DNA of 64,000 bases, from assembly GCA_030737835.1 (NCBI GenBank), contig CM060853.1, positions 11,032,034 to 11,096,033 of the forward strand, read 5' to 3'. Position 1 is the first letter of the stretch. The number at the start of each line of letters is the position of its first letter. The translations under genes were made by a program, and so were the position numbers. Of the stretch, positions 1 through 15,000 are shown piece by piece. Below the pieces are notes generated by a model. It had not been told where the DNA came from, did no database searches, and saw nothing but the letters and a program-made list of their open reading frames with translations. Source of the stretch: Acorus gramineus. Its lineage: Eukaryota; Streptophyta; Magnoliopsida; Acorales; Acoraceae.

Positions 1-140
1 TTTCATTATGTCTACAAAGTATTAGAAACCTCTTCTTTTAATAAGCTTGTTTAAAATTTCATTATCATTGCTTTGTGAATGTGATTTATTTATTAAAACA
101 CTGACATGAAAGTGTATGTTTCTGTTAAAAAAAAAAAAAA

Positions 141-300
141 AAAATTTCTCGTAAGAAACCAACGAGAAATTAAATTTCTCGCGAGAAATTGACAAGAAAT
201 TTAATTTCTCACAAAAAATTCAATAAATGGTCGATATTTCTCGTTTTGCTGGGGAAAATTGATATATCAATCCATATATTGATATATCGATCGATATTTA
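141..300. repeat. Cluster of short inverted repeats (TTTCTCG/CGAGAAA)
   Basis: Positions 173-190 form a perfect 18-bp palindrome, AATTTCTCG followed by CGAGAAATT. Just upstream, another TTTCTCG at 145-151 faces CGAGAAAT at 163-170, giving a second potential hairpin. Single half-sites follow near 204-210 and 237-243, then a run of GATATATC-type palindromes. The cluster follows an 18-nt A run. It could be the end of a foldback element, but no second terminus was identified. Confidence 0.6.
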
Positions 301-954
301 AAACAATAATTAGTTTGTAGTTTCCATGTCATTAATGTCATATATAAAATCGTTTAACATAATATAAATATATACATAAATTTATATGAACATGTATTTT
401 AATTTATTATCACAAAAGAATGAACATCATTAGTTAAGTATATATTTCAAAAACAAATCAAATTTTATTTTTTTTGTTTTTCTTCTTATGTTTTTTTTAA
501 AAAATTCAGCACTGATGGATGATTGTGATGATATTTACATAAAAGTATATACCTCACTACATGTATTTATTATTTAAAAAAAAAAAAAAAATATACGCAA
601 GACCATTCCGTGGAACAATCTTTTGTAGAAGTAATTTTTTCTTGCAAAGAACTCATTTTTGTACTAAACCCCGGAAACCATCCACCCTAATAAGGTAGAT
701 ACTTATGATCCAGCTGCTTGTACGAATCAAAAGATATTGTTGATAAATGGAAATACATCTTGTTCATTAACATCTCAAAAATATTATGTGATGGTTAACG
801 CAATCAAACCAACTCTCATTCGCGCGAGCACCCGACGGTTCATTCAGCTGACAAGACACTAGAGCCACATTCTTCAATCTTTTTCTTCATTAATTAATTA
901 TCCCAGATTCTTTCATTTCCTTGTAAAGATCATTTTTTTCACAAGTACGCTCTT

Positions 955-1082
955 GCATTATTCTTTTTCTTTTGTTAGGTAAGTTGCGGACTTTTAACCC
1001 ATTTTGTTGTCAACCCTCGCATTATTCGTTTTCTTTTGTTAGATAACTTGCACACTTTTAACCCACTATGTTATCAACCATT
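955..1082. repeat. Tandem duplication, 64-bp unit x2
   Basis: Unit 1 (955-1018) and unit 2 (1019-1082) both read GCATTATTC, then TTTTCTTTTGTTAG, then a CTTTTAACCCA segment ending in TATCAACC/TGTCAACC. They differ at scattered positions, so this is an old local duplication. Confidence 0.75.
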
Positions 1083-3087
1083 GAATCATGGGCATTGATC
1101 CACTAAAGCCTGTTTTACCGTCTTCGCATCATTAACGCAATGTACAAAATTAACTAACACAGTATTTACTCTACTATCTCAATATATATTATATTAGGAA
1201 ATGCAATTTTTTTTTTTCATACATCAATTATTTATATAAAAAATATTAGTCAGGTATATATTAAAATGGGGCTACAAATGTATCATTTCATATAATTGTA
1301 GGTTTAAACCAATGATAATATAGATCCAAACCAATGATAGAAAAATATTGACAAATCCCTCACCTGCACCACCCATGTTTTGATTTTTTTTAAAATAATA
1401 TACAAAAGATGTTAAGTATATGCTTCGAAAAATTGTAAGAATCAATTTTTAAAAAATATGAAAAAATTTCAACAAGATAATACAGGATTGAATATGTGAA
1501 AACCCATGCTACAAAATAATTTGCTTATTTCTATTCACACAGTATTTTTGCACTTGCACATACCATCCGCGTCCTATATATTATTTGATATCTTTTGGGG
1601 GATTTATCTGTAATTAAAATATTTAATTTTTATAGGTTAACTTACATGCATTATTATTACTAGATTTTATCAAAAAACTATGTCTCAAAATCTGTGTTTC
1701 ATAATCCAGCAATTATGATTATATCCTTAAAAACCTGTGTATAAAACATTTAAAAACAAAAAACTATTTTTCAAACTATGTTTTCAAACGCACTCTAAGT
1801 TACAAGTCCCTATAGTATCACATGAGAGATTGAGCAAATCCCATATGGATCCCACTAAAGGGGCCTATGATTTAAAAGCCCCCAGTGACTCTGGAATAGG
1901 AAAATGATACGTTCAGCACCATTATAGCCCCAATTACAGTTCACATCATTATTTTTTTATATGAAATGAAGTGTATATACAAAAACATTAGTGTATTTTT
2001 TTTCAAGTTAAAAATATAATAAATTGTTTTACATCATAGAAACCCATACACTATGATAACGCAGTATATACTACATTATCATAGCTTATAAAGTTACAAA
2101 ACAAACTATAAAATAGACTGAGTATATCAACACCCTTTAGAATAATATAATTGACCCTGATTGGTTTAACAAAGGAAGGCAATCTGGTTGTAGGGCAACA
2201 TAAGACGTAGACAACACATTTTCTTTTCAAAGCTAGTGACTTCTCAACAAGATTTGCTGAGCTTCTATTCAGCCAACCACAAAAACAAAGCAAACTATAC
2301 TGTTCAGAAAACACAGTTTTTATATGTACAGAATAAATTGTGACAGAAAACTGTATCATTTCCGTGTACAATTATACATCAAAGTTGGACTTCATAGGCA
2401 CATCAATTAGTGTGATTCAATCATGGATAAACAAAAAAGAAAAAATCCTTAATTTGTTCATGAGACATCTTAAGAAAAATATAATCCACAGTTCAGTGTT
2501 AACTGTTAGTAGAATTCATCAATCTATTTTGTTTACTGTTTATTCTCCAAAACAATTTCAAATGAAACTTGAGAAGGATGAGAAAGATTATAACTCTACA
2601 ATTCAATATAATTAGTGGAATTCCTGAAAAATACGCAACCGCCAAGATGTCTGATGAATCAAGATATTCTACATTAAAATTCAATACTTGTGATAGTTTT
2701 TTTTGTTTGGTGAGGGGTCAAAAAAAAATCAAATCAAATACAATACGAGTGAAGACTAATTTACACAAAATATGTGCGTGGGAAATAGTTGATTGAATAC
2801 TGACCTCTTTTTTTTTCCCCTCCAAAAACAAATCAAATCTTCCTCCAATCATGTTTTGTACATGAGCCTTTCTTTGTAGCTTTGGATGGTGATTATGTCC
2901 AATCACAATAGAAAAGCCCCCACCTTTTTTTTCTCTCTCCCACTGTTTTTCCTTTTTTCTCCACAGCAAAAGAAACCATGCAACCCAGTTAGATCCCTTT
3001 GGCTCCTTTAGACACCTGTCCTCCAGAGATCAATAATCTTCATCAAGTAATGCCCGAATTTCCATGTAAACAATTTTTTTTAATTTT

Positions 3088-6000
3088 TCATGAATTGTGA
3101 GGGCCTTGGACCAGCAAAGTAATTCGCTTCGCACTATCTGTGCGAAGACTGTCGCCTTTGAATGCCATCTGGAATCAAAACCATGCCATTCGAGCACCTT
3201 AACATCATTTAAAAAATTAGATATATATGTTGATGGATATGGGAGCTTTAGGAACATTACCTCGGTCTGATTGATGTCAGGGGCAAACCACCGCAACAAA
3301 ACTCCAAGATGAATGACTGCAGGAATCAGCTTGAATAACAATGGTGTTGTCACCTGCGCAAGGCAAATTATGTACATATGTTCTTAGCAATGGTTTCCAG
3401 AATGTATTACAATTTCTTGAGAAAACATGTTTCAAATGAGATTTATTAAGGCTCAGAAGATACCAAGCTTAGAGCTGTTGTGCCGAGAAGCAATAGGTAC
3501 AATTTTCCCTGTCAAGAAAGCCAAAAACATTGGCATGCTAAGAACTATGGAGCACAGATATGGACACAAGCACTAAATGATGCGGATATGGTGACTTGAA
3601 AAACTAAGATACAGACACCGAAAAGGCACAGCAATAAATGATATGTCATATAATAATCATTTAAAAAAATGAGAATGCATCTATTAATTATAAAAGTTTA
3701 TATAATCATACTATCGCACCAAGTTTCAACTATCAATTCCATTAAGATTTTATCATTTAGTTCTATGGATCTATATATCATACATGCGTGGGTATAAACC
3801 TTACAATAATTATCAAGAAAAAAACATAAGGCTGTGCGCATAAGTGACTTGCGTGTCTTGCCATGTCCATCCCACGTCCAAAATTCAGAATTCTAGTTTT
3901 AAATTTTGGACGCGTTTGGGATATGACATATCCGACACAGGTCAAGTCATGCCCCATGTCGGACATGGACACTGTTTGAAGTGAACATGCTAAATAGGCT
4001 AAAGAGCTGCTGGGTCAAGAAGCAATTACAAAAAAAATCTATCTTGTACATCAATTTTTTTATTTTATTTTATTTTTTTTTTTGGGGGGGGGGGGGGGGA
4101 GGGGTTCAAAATAACAAAGTAATGCACAATACAGCCACTGGTACAGGAGAATGTCAGACAATCACATTCGATCATTTAAAAGTGTTCTTTAACAAGCAAT
4201 TCATACATGATTCAGATATAATGATGTTGATAAGGAAAAGAATAAGGTATTACGGACCTCAACTAAGTGAAGATTAGAAGCACGACTAAGAAGGACAAAA
4301 GCAAATTCACCAATTTGCGCCAAGGACATGCCAACCTGAGAAATTGGGAAAAAAAAATAATGGCCTTCCATTAGAGGCAACATATTAAGCTCAGATATAC
4401 GAATATCAAGCAGTGGAACCATGTCCTACAAGAAGCGATGTTTTGTTGCTGTAGCGGAATCCCTTGACGACAGTGGAGATCACAAGTGTCTTTATAACAA
4501 TAACCAAAATCACAGCTGCGAGTAAAATATCCACATGGTTCCATAGGAAATGGACATGAATGAGCATTCCAATGCTGGCTAGAAAAAGAGCAGCAAAGAA
4601 GTTGCGAATAGGTTCAATCTGCAAGGAGAAAAAAGGAAAGCACATACCATAAATTCCTAGATATATATGTTTAGCTCCTTTGTTGCATATAGCCTTTCTA
4701 TGTGAAAGAAGATGAAAATTTGTGCTGAAAATGATCAAAGGTTGAAGCTTCTTATAAATAAAAATATATATACAATGGGAATTAAATTGATGAAAGAGTA
4801 GAAGCAACATCTACAGGCCTCTTAATTGATAAGATGCTGAATTGAAGTAGATGATTAACTTATTGTTAGTCATGATTTCCAGTCTTCCACTCTCACTGCA
4901 TTCACCTAATAAAGTTTCATAGAGAATAAAACTATGGGAGTCTGATATATTGAAAGGCTACACATCATCATCTAATATACTGCTTCAGAATTCCTGCTGT
5001 GTGCTGGGCCATTTGGAGGACAAGGAATGAGAATTTTCAAGGATAGCAACCCATACCTTGATAATACTAACTTGATAATTAATTCTTTATTCACCAAGGA
5101 TTGGGGGAGTCGCTGTTGTTGGGTCATCTATTTCAGAAATGGTTGAATGGTTTGGGAAGCTTTCTGATACTTTTTTTCCTTTTATTTTCTGATTTTTATT
5201 TAATGTTTCTTCAGCAGGCTAGTCATCTGCTCATTTTTTAATTAAAATTTTACCCATTAATACAACTTGGTGGAAATTTTCCCACCTCTCACTCAAAAAT
5301 AAAAAAATGCTGCTTCAGTTCTCTCATTTCTGTGGCTGATTCTGCTCTCACATTAGGACCCTTCCTCCGGTTTACAAGTTAATACCTCCATATAACTCAA
5401 CATTGAACCGCTACAGGAAACCTCATTATAGGAGAAGCCATAGTATGTTTCCAAAAGCCAGTGACATATAATTGGAAATCACTAAATGCTTTCCTGATGA
5501 CTGTGTATTGAACTGCTTCTGCTGACTAGAAAAAAAAGTTGTACATTGAGAAAGAAATAGGTCGGCAGTGCATCAGGAGATCAATAGTGTAGATTATATG
5601 GTGCTTCCTAATCCCTTACCATAGAGATGTTCGCAATTATATGATATTGAAATGAAAAGGTCTCATTTTACACTCCTAACGTAATTCATTTTTAATAATC
5701 ACGTTGCAGACAAATTTCCTAATTCTTGGAATCCAATCATCAAGCACCGAGTTCCACGTTCACATCAAAACAAGAATTAGACATTTAAGCAGAGCTTCAT
5801 TTTACAATGTCAATCAAATGCTCACATTTGTCATTTCATAAGCTAGTACTAGAATTGTCAAGACAAAAGCATGTGACAATTATTAAGTAATAGTATTTTG
5901 CAATCAGCAAGAATGTCCATGTAAATTTATCCCACCAACAAATCAAAGTTCCAAGCGTCCATCCCTCATGCAATTTATTAGGGAATATGGCTAGCTCGAA

Positions 6001-9000
6001 ATGCATTTTAACTTCCAAAGGAAAAGAGTGTACATTGAAAACACTTGGCCTGTGATTTCAGGGTCTCGTCGTGCCTGGATTATTGTGCTTCTGGGAATGA
6101 CTCTTCTTCAAGCCTTATGGGGGAAAAGTTGAGAGACTTGTAGCTTGTAATTTCAGGGGGTCTAAGGGTTGGCTGATCCTGCAATTTACGTGTAGTTTCT
6201 TTGTTTTGTTTCTTTTATTTTTTTTTTTGGAGGTTCCTCCTTTCCATTTGTTCAAGGGGCATTATTTGATTTACTATGAATGCTCCAATCTTTCCCTTTC
6301 CAAAAGAAGAAGAAGAATGTCCACGTAAATATTGATTGGTCTTTTCTTTTTATAAAAGTTAATAATGGGAGATCCATCACCTTTTTTTTTTTGAGGATAA
6401 TATAGGAGAATCTTATTGCAAGAAACCCCTGAAATTAGGAGACGAGGGATCTCCTTACATCATAGAAAGAAAAAAGAAAAAAAGAAAAAACAAGATTAGA
6501 TCAATTCTCCTGAATAAATACTATCCCCTTCCCCAAGCATTGCCCATTAAGGAACTAGGCGAAGGCTCCTTCAATATGAATTTTATCCAATCCTGAAGCA
6601 TTGATGATACCGCGGCCCAAGTATTTTCCCAACACACTCTTGTTTTGGAAACACTCTTTCGTTATGCATTAGCCTAATGGACCAACAAATAGCATGAGGA
6701 ATTAACCATTAGAATTTAGCGTGATTGCTTCTATCACCATTTTTCCTACCGATCCCGGAACCACCTCCACATGGGGTATGTTGAGAAAATTAATAGAAGA
6801 AATCTTATACTTTTATGCAATAAAAGTGCACCCACATTCTCATCTTCTACAGAAAATTAATAAAAGAAATCTCATACTTGCTCAAGGGTATGTTGAGAAA
6901 ATTCTGTTGTCGATATCATTACTCCAGCAGCAAACGAACCTAACTCAAGGCTTAGACCTAACTTATCACTGCACTGAAAGGAATGAAAATTTCAAAGATT
7001 AGAAAATAACAAATTGTTTGACAGCAAAATCAGATGAATGCCATACCACAATGAATTATCCAAAGCAATAGACAAATAAAAGAGAATGTGGACTTGAAGT
7101 ATCCAAGAATCAAAACAATTCATGAATTTCATCGGTGATCTACCTCATTGGTGATCTCATGCGCTAAAGACTAACAAGCATACGTGTTTCCATAAATAAT
7201 GTAAGAATAGAAGTTACAATGGATCACTTTTACAAAAGATCACTGGCAATGACATGGGGAGTGTCTCCATGTGGATGAATGGCCAATGTGAGAATCAAAA
7301 TGTTGCATAGGTGCCAGAAAAGGTGTACATTAGAAAGAGTTAATATTCAATTATTTATATCTGAATTACTAGAGAAGCAATGAGTGAGAATGAGCCGGCT
7401 AAAGCATGAATAAAGACAAATGCATCAAACTAAAAGGAAAACTATCATATTTGCTATATATTAATTTTATTTTATCAAACTTTCTGCATAAAGCAACATG
7501 AAAATCATAGACCAAATTATCCCTCAGATGCCAATAAAATGAACTTGACACATCCAAATACACAAGTTTGAAAAAGAACCAGAGAAGAACAAACAAACTG
7601 AGTTTTGCAATGACTTCTGATTAATCCCAGTAAAATTTTTCAAATAAAATGAGAATAAACCAGATAATAATAAATGCAAGCACAAATAGATGATCATAAT
7701 CACATGAATTCTATACTTAAAAAAGTGATTAGTTACCCAGGCAACAAGCAAACAAAACGCCACTGCTGCCAATTGATAAAGTTCATTGGTCTGCACGAGT
7801 TAACATCACAGTAAAAACCCATAAAAAGGCAAACTGTTCCAATCAATAAAATAAAACAAATGGCAGTACTACGTAACTATCACAAAAAATCTCCGTAAGA
7901 AAAATTTATACCTGGGAAGAGAGGCTTATCATCAGCTTAAGAAACCAAGGAACACATGTACGGGACATTATAGACAAAATGGCTATGAAAGTGCAAAGCA
8001 CGACCAACCTAACAGATAAACAGAGACATTTGTGATCAGTGGAGCTGAATTTACATAACCACATATAAGACTGAACTAGCATAGTAATATTCTATGTCGC
8101 AAGTAATTTAGTAATGGAGATAGAACATATGTGCAACAACCAAATAATATAGTTCTGAAATAAGCAACTGTTAATCAACAATCCTCAGTTATTCACACAA
8201 TAATATGAAACAAACATTGCCCAATACCTAAATAGTGAACCACTCTGAAGCAGCAATGAGTTAAATAAACGCCACCAAGTACTTATCTTGTGATTGGATA
8301 AATCTCTTCGGCATGGTAGCAAACTATCCCCCCCCCCCCCCCACCACCACCCAACACACACACACACAGAGTATACAAGAAACAATATAGGTAAGTTAGT
8401 CTTAAGAACTAGACCGTCAACCTTTTTTTTATTCCATATAGTGCATTATAAAAACCTCTGTAATGAGAGCGTCACACAACTTTGCTCCACATACAACATA
8501 TGCATGTCTTTGAAGAAAAAATAATAATTCATAATACATGAATGATCACTTGTGAAGTCTTGCTTAACTAGCCAGAATGGAAATAAGCACAAAATTCATG
8601 TGCCCCAACTCAAGATATTCAGATTACAACCATTAGGATTAGGCGAAGCCAAAGTCATAGCTTTGGGAAACACATTAAGAAAATGGTCAATAATCACTTG
8701 CATTCTGCCTGCCATCCAATCAACAATTTTTCCTCTCCACTAGAGCAACCACATGTAGTTCTTCATTGCTTTCATGCTAGAAACCTCAAACAGCTGTTTT
8801 GACTTTTGACAAATATGCTAATCATGCATCCATGCTCATGATACTTAAAGAATGCCCAAAAATTTCTTTGATTCCGTCTTAACACCACTAGCATACAATT
8901 TTAACATCACCAAAAGCATGATTAAATATCTCTACCAACTTAATGCACCCCCCACCCACACACAAAAAAAGAAGATACCAATTCCAAATGATTCAAAAGT

Positions 9001-12000
9001 TGAGTAATTTTTCCAACTGTAGTACCTATCACAATTTCGTCAAATTCACTGGCTCACTGTTGGCTTACGTGAAAAGTCAATATGAAGATCATACAAGAAA
9101 GTTTTTTTTTTAGCACGCAAGCCAACAACATCGTGTTCTTTTATCAATGAGATGACAGAACATATGCACACACAGCACACTTACGATTTGGTCATGGATA
9201 TAACTCCCTGGAGCACTCCAGAAGTGCCACCCAGAACAGGAAGCAATGCAAATAGCAAACCTACGGCACAATCCTGGTACACAGAAAGGGCCTCATCACT
9301 CAAAATTTATGCAATAAACATGTCAACTGTAGGTCATATTTCATTTTTTCAAATTTTTTATTTTCCTGCAGTCATATTCGTATCACAACAGAATGAGTTT
9401 GGAGCATAATTTTAAAAGCAAAACCTGGAGAATGAGAGTCCCAATAGTAACTTGGCCATGAAGGGCATTGATGCTGTTTCTTTCCATCAGAAACTTCAAA
9501 ACCTGCACATGAAACAAGAAGCTACAGGCATTACATTTTCCAGTCAATCTTTCTTTTGTCCAAAGGGAAGGTGGGAACACTACCTGAAATTGTATTATTC
9601 ATGATAAAAGAAAATAGAAGAAATCAGGCATCTCCAGAAAATAAAACATAACGGCCACTTAGCAAAAAAGAACATAGCGACCTAAAGAGAGACCCACTTA
9701 AGGACACCTTCCTGCCCCAGTACAAATAAGAACTCTTCCATTACAAACAACCCATCCCAATTGATTATCAATATTGAGTCTCTCACATTATATACTTCCC
9801 TCAACCATGCAAACACTCTAAAATGATAAAATCCCATCCCAAGAATTATTCACATAACTTTGCTTCGAGTTAACCAAATATTACAAGAACAATACTTAAA
9901 AATTGGCAGGTAATTAAATGTTTAGTGCAGATTAGTATGGTATATTGAAGCTCTGAAAATGAGAGAATAAAGGTTATCACCCAGAGAAGCCCCATATATA
10001 GAAAGGCATTGGGGAAGGAGAGACTAGGTATGATCCCAAACTTTCATTGGCTGCTCTCAGGACTCGGATCCAGAAAGTTGTCCTGTAAGCCTGATCACTT
10101 TACCATTGAAGCAATGGATTCTAACAAATAGGTTTTTCCCAAATTAAACAAATTAGCCGAAAGTTGTATCACGGATGTTGCAAATAGGTTTTTCCCAAAA
10201 TAAAAAATTAGCCAATAGTTGCACCAAAGATGTTGCTGGATCATATAGGGCTTCCCCAAGATACAAAATATTAAATAAATTTCTGGAAGATGACAGGCAT
10301 ATGCAACACCGCATGGTTGCGTATAATATATTTTTTATTATAATTCCAAAACATAAGTTAATAAATTATCATTTCTATATATCTCTAACAAGTATTAGAG
10401 AAGTACCACAGCTGTTGAAGACATTGACAAGAATGCACCAACAAAGACCCCCTCTGAAGGTTTACCCCCGCATAACTGCAAAAACATGCATTAGCAAACA
10501 TCAGAGTTGTAATCATGCATCTAAGAAAAGCATACAACCATAACAAAAATCTGAAAACTAAAAACACAAAATCAAGAACCAGAATTGCATTAGAACACTC
10601 ATGTGGGCATTTGGGCAAGTTCAGAATTCAACACAATTACAATATGGAATGTAAAACTAGATGCAACAGGAGAAATCATGTTTTACAGCCATGCACCTGA
10701 AGCAATGTATCGGTTTTCAAGAAACAGTAAAAACACCGCGTAATAATTAAAAATTTCCAAGAAACAACAATTAAAAGAAAAAACTCGTTCATGGTCTGAA
10801 ATAGAATAAATTAGTTGAGTAAACAATAGAGTATACATTTTCATGTTCAAAACAACCAAGAAGCCAAGAATTTCAATGGTGATGGAAAGTTGGATTGCAT
10901 TAGGATAATATGTTGAGGGTCTGTTAATTGAAATTCGCACTCCAATGGCACAACAAATAGTTATGATGCACATAATTATCTCTCACTTCAAGAAAGGCAT
11001 TAGCTTTTCAATATCAGATGACAAAAAACTTTGTGTTAGGTTACAAATGCAGCTTCAAGTGAAGAGTTTCCTGCTCCATTCATTAAGATCACAGAAACAT
11101 ACCGAAGCTGTTATTCCACACAAGCACATAAACAAAACAATTTGTAGTAGACCACCAAGGACAGCCACTGCTCGAACAATACGAAGCTGTTCATGCATAA
11201 GCAACAAATCCAAGTAAAAATACATTAAATTATAAAATTATAATGTACAATTTGAAACTTGGTATAGGACATGCTACATGAGAGTATTAACCCGACCTTT
11301 GTTGTGGAGAACTCCAAGCCCAAAGCAAAAAGGAGGAAAATGACACCAAACTGAGCAATTGTCTCTACCTGTATGCAGAACCACAATGCATTAATAAAAT
11401 CTCAGGAATCAAATAACTCAATAAATTTCAGTAATGCATTTTTTCAGCTACACAATCAACAATAATTGATGTACATAGAACCCAGATCCATTCTTCACCT
11501 CGCTTTTCCATATTTTCCTCCTCCTGTTTGACATAGCGATTTTTTTTTGAAGGGAAAGGTAGACTAGCTACAGACATACTGAAAATATCCTTGTTCTGTG
11601 ATTGTCTTCATTTTTTTTGGCAAATACCAAGAATAGTTTCCTTTTTTTTGCAAATCATAGAAACATACTTGTTTTGCAAATACCCATATCCCTTTCTAAA
11701 GTGTCAACCAAATATGCTACTCACCAAATTTTTTTAAAGAAATATATTTTGCTTTGCAAATAACCATAACCCAATACTAAAGTGTCATCCAACCATAGAA
11801 TTAATATTTAGCCTCTACTTTCAATATAGAATCAAAATGCATGAATTCATTGGATATTCATTTCTAATTCAATTCGATTTCCATTTCCATGTACCAAACA
11901 GGGGCTTAAGCTCCTTTTTTGGGATGCCAAAATAAATTCAACTCTCAAGGTTGCCTATTTTTGCAGAATTAACTGGATTAAGGTGCTAGGAGATTCTCCA

Positions 12001-15000
12001 CTTCTTTGTGCTACAGCCATATCACATACAACAATGAGGTTTCCCTTTAATTTTGTTTTTTTTTTATATATATTCCAAAAAAATGAGAACATGAAGTATA
12101 ACTGTGTTCCCACTCGATAAAAATATACAAAGGAAAAGAGTGGTATGTCAAGAATACTTGGACCAATGTGGTCCATTTTTTAGTGAGACCACTATAAAAA
12201 ATGATTTTGTTCAGATTGGGGCTGTGGAAGAATCTTGTAACCTTTCCTGATTCCCTTTATTCTCCTTTATCTTCATAGTTTACTTGAGTACAACATGGGG
12301 GAAATCATTAAGGTTGGGTATGTTAATTCCAATGATTACATAAGATGTGGGAGAGAATCTAATGAACAAATCATTTCACAAATATAAAAAATACATGGTG
12401 TACAGTTTCATAAACATAAAGCACCTTACTTGCACCATTTCACTAACAAAGCTCAAGCCCCCTGGACCAATAACAGATCCTGCCAATAGATACCCAGTAA
12501 TGACCTGCAGCATGTAAAGCATAGGGACAAATTTAATAGTGAGATTGTGAGAACGATCGGAAAATTACAAGAACTCGATCAATATAAAAAAAACAATATA
12601 TAGCCAGGATGATGCTTAGACAGACCGGTTGTCCAGCACAGGCAAAGGCAATACCCCCACAAGTTGCAGATACAATTACCACTACCAAATCTGATATCAA
12701 CCTGCAATTGGATGATTTAAAACATCATAAAAAGATGGAAACATTTCTGTAGTTTCTTTAAAAGACACATGAAGAAAATCAGAAAATCGCTACGCATACC
12801 TCAAGTCTAATTGCAGTATTGGATACTTTGACTTGGGGTTTGATATGATGAAAACATTGTCCTGAAAAATGAATCTTAAATGTCAGCGTGATGGTTTAAA
12901 CGAATATTGGAAAGCAGTTTCTAGTAGATTAACAATCATTTTTTGGATTGAAGAACATGGCTACTTTGCTTGCTCTATCTTCTTACACTTTTTCAACGGT
13001 TCTGTATCAGCTGGAAAGCTAGCAGACTAGATACATTAAGGAAAATTCAGGGATCATAGTTCAGAAGATTAAGGCATAGACACTTAAAAGAAATATTGGA
13101 CAAAAAAGCATCATGTGTTTCTATAATACTTTGCATAATCTGCAAATGAGGGGGAGATCAGCCAGCAAAACATGAAGTAGCTAGTGTGCAATTGGATTTG
13201 GTTTTCATATAATTCATAAAGTTCTAACTTTTGACTTTAGAACTAGAAGCTAGTCTTCTAATCGCTAATATTGTTTCTTTGTGACAACAAAAAAGGATGA
13301 CTAGCCACTTCACTAGAACTAACAAATATAGAAACATTTAATCCGTCACAGCAATACTGTTAAAATTCGGCAAATGATCTAACAGAGTTTCACTATACCT
13401 TTCGGTCTATTAATGTGGGTGTATCTTCTGGTCGATTCTCATTTTCGAATACATCATGGAATTGGAATGACCTGAAAATGGAAAAATCCAAAGATCTTTA
13501 TCAAAAGATTATCCAAAGATCTTAAAATATGCATGACTAACAGTTAGAATATATTATGCTCAAACAACACAGTTATTGTATGATAGAAAACATACTTCTC
13601 TTCTTTGGTTTCATTTTTCTTGGGCTTAACTCTAGCAACAGTTTCCAAAACTGCCTGAAGAAAACACGATATAAGAAAATATTTAGAGAAAAATCTGTTG
13701 TGTTACAATGTTAATAAGATCCAAAACTGATTTTTGTGCTGCAATTAACACAATCCAAGCAAATTTATTACTTGAAGCTATATTTATCATTTTCAAAAAT
13801 GAATATGAAAAAAAAAAAAAGATCGCAAACATATGCTAATCATCCCCTTAAACTAATAAAGAAAAAGTCAACCAACAGATGGGGCAATCCCATAATAAAC
13901 CCAGTGTGACAATTCTGTGAATGCCAACCAAGTGACCAACCAATCCCTCCCCACCTCCCCATGAAGCAGAAGTTAGATAAACCCTAATTGGTTGCAACAC
14001 TTGGACACCTGTTCATCTACACCCCCCCAACAGCCCAAACTTATTTGCAGGGAGGTTTCATGTAGTTGGTAATGTGGGCATGCGACAAGTTAATATGGTG
14101 TGGGCTGGTCCCTCCTAAAGGATAGAGGTTTATTTTTTGAAGTAAAATTTAGAAATTCATGTGGCTAGCGATGCACAATTGCACATCAGGATTCTCAAGC
14201 AAGAGAGCTTGAATAGAAGGTAGTAGAGGACAACCTTTAAATGCCCCCTCTATTCCATTGCTATGCAGAAATCAATTTCCCTTGAGAAAGCTCAATTTGG
14301 AACCGAGTGAGCAACCCAGGTCCATAGTAACATTACCTCCAGCATTTCTTGAATGTGGATAGTGGGGAAATTTCACTCTTCTATAAAGAAGAGAGATTCC
14401 AAGGACCTGAAATTCCTCTGGTTCCATTCACTCTATGATAGGAATCACGTGACAAAGGAGCAACAGGTTCTTTAATGGCACATCCATAATCTGGAATGAA
14501 TATCAGGGGCGCAAACACATGGTTGTCTAAGCGTTTGATGTGTACATGTTAACCTACATTAGCATATACCTAAGATATTTGTTTTTGTTAAAAATAATTG
14601 GAGCACTCTTATTAAAGAAAGATGTCCCGAATAAAGGAGACGAGGGATCTCCATACAAGATTAAAAAAAAAAATGAACAAGAAAAAGATTGGGATCCTCC
14701 GGATCAAAAAGACCCCATCAATGGCTATCCCCTATCAGTCACCTCTTGAACCATGCATTCCCCATGATGGTGGATGGCATCACCCTCAAAATCGATATTA
14801 CCCAAGATCTAAGGGCTGAGGAAGGATATTGCCGCCCGAGTGTTTTCCATGTAGATTCTCTTTTGTTGGAAGATATGATCATTGCATGTGATCCAAATAC
14901 TATTTGGATATTAAAAATACTAGATTTTTTTTTTTCCTTTTTCTTCCTAGAGGTGCTATTTTGCACCCTTTCATGTTGGAGCTTCATCTGATTTTACTAA

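Larger units (their letters stand above)
1..3087. other. AT-rich intergenic region downstream of the KEA gene
   Basis: No gene is seen here. The stretch holds homopolymer A/T runs, a cluster of short palindromes near 141-300, a 64-bp tandem duplication at 955-1082 and otherwise unremarkable AT-rich DNA. The part nearest 3087 is expected to contain the 3' UTR and poly(A) site of the minus-strand KEA gene. The short reading frames in it have no recognisable domain or splice context. Confidence 0.6.

Noticed and set aside
3030-3377. 115-codon frame reading through the last KEA introns
   Set aside because: It only spans exon 3261-3353 and shadows the last exon in the wrong frame; the spliced frame gives the conserved KEA tail.
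8294-8524. 76-codon frame through the poly(C)/CA tract
   Set aside because: Product of simple sequence (Pro/His/Thr runs) inside a KEA intron.
10055-10120. tRNA-like sequence in KEA intron 10
   Set aside because: It resembles a degenerate tRNA 3' half with a TTCGATCC-like region but has no foldable acceptor stem or D arm.
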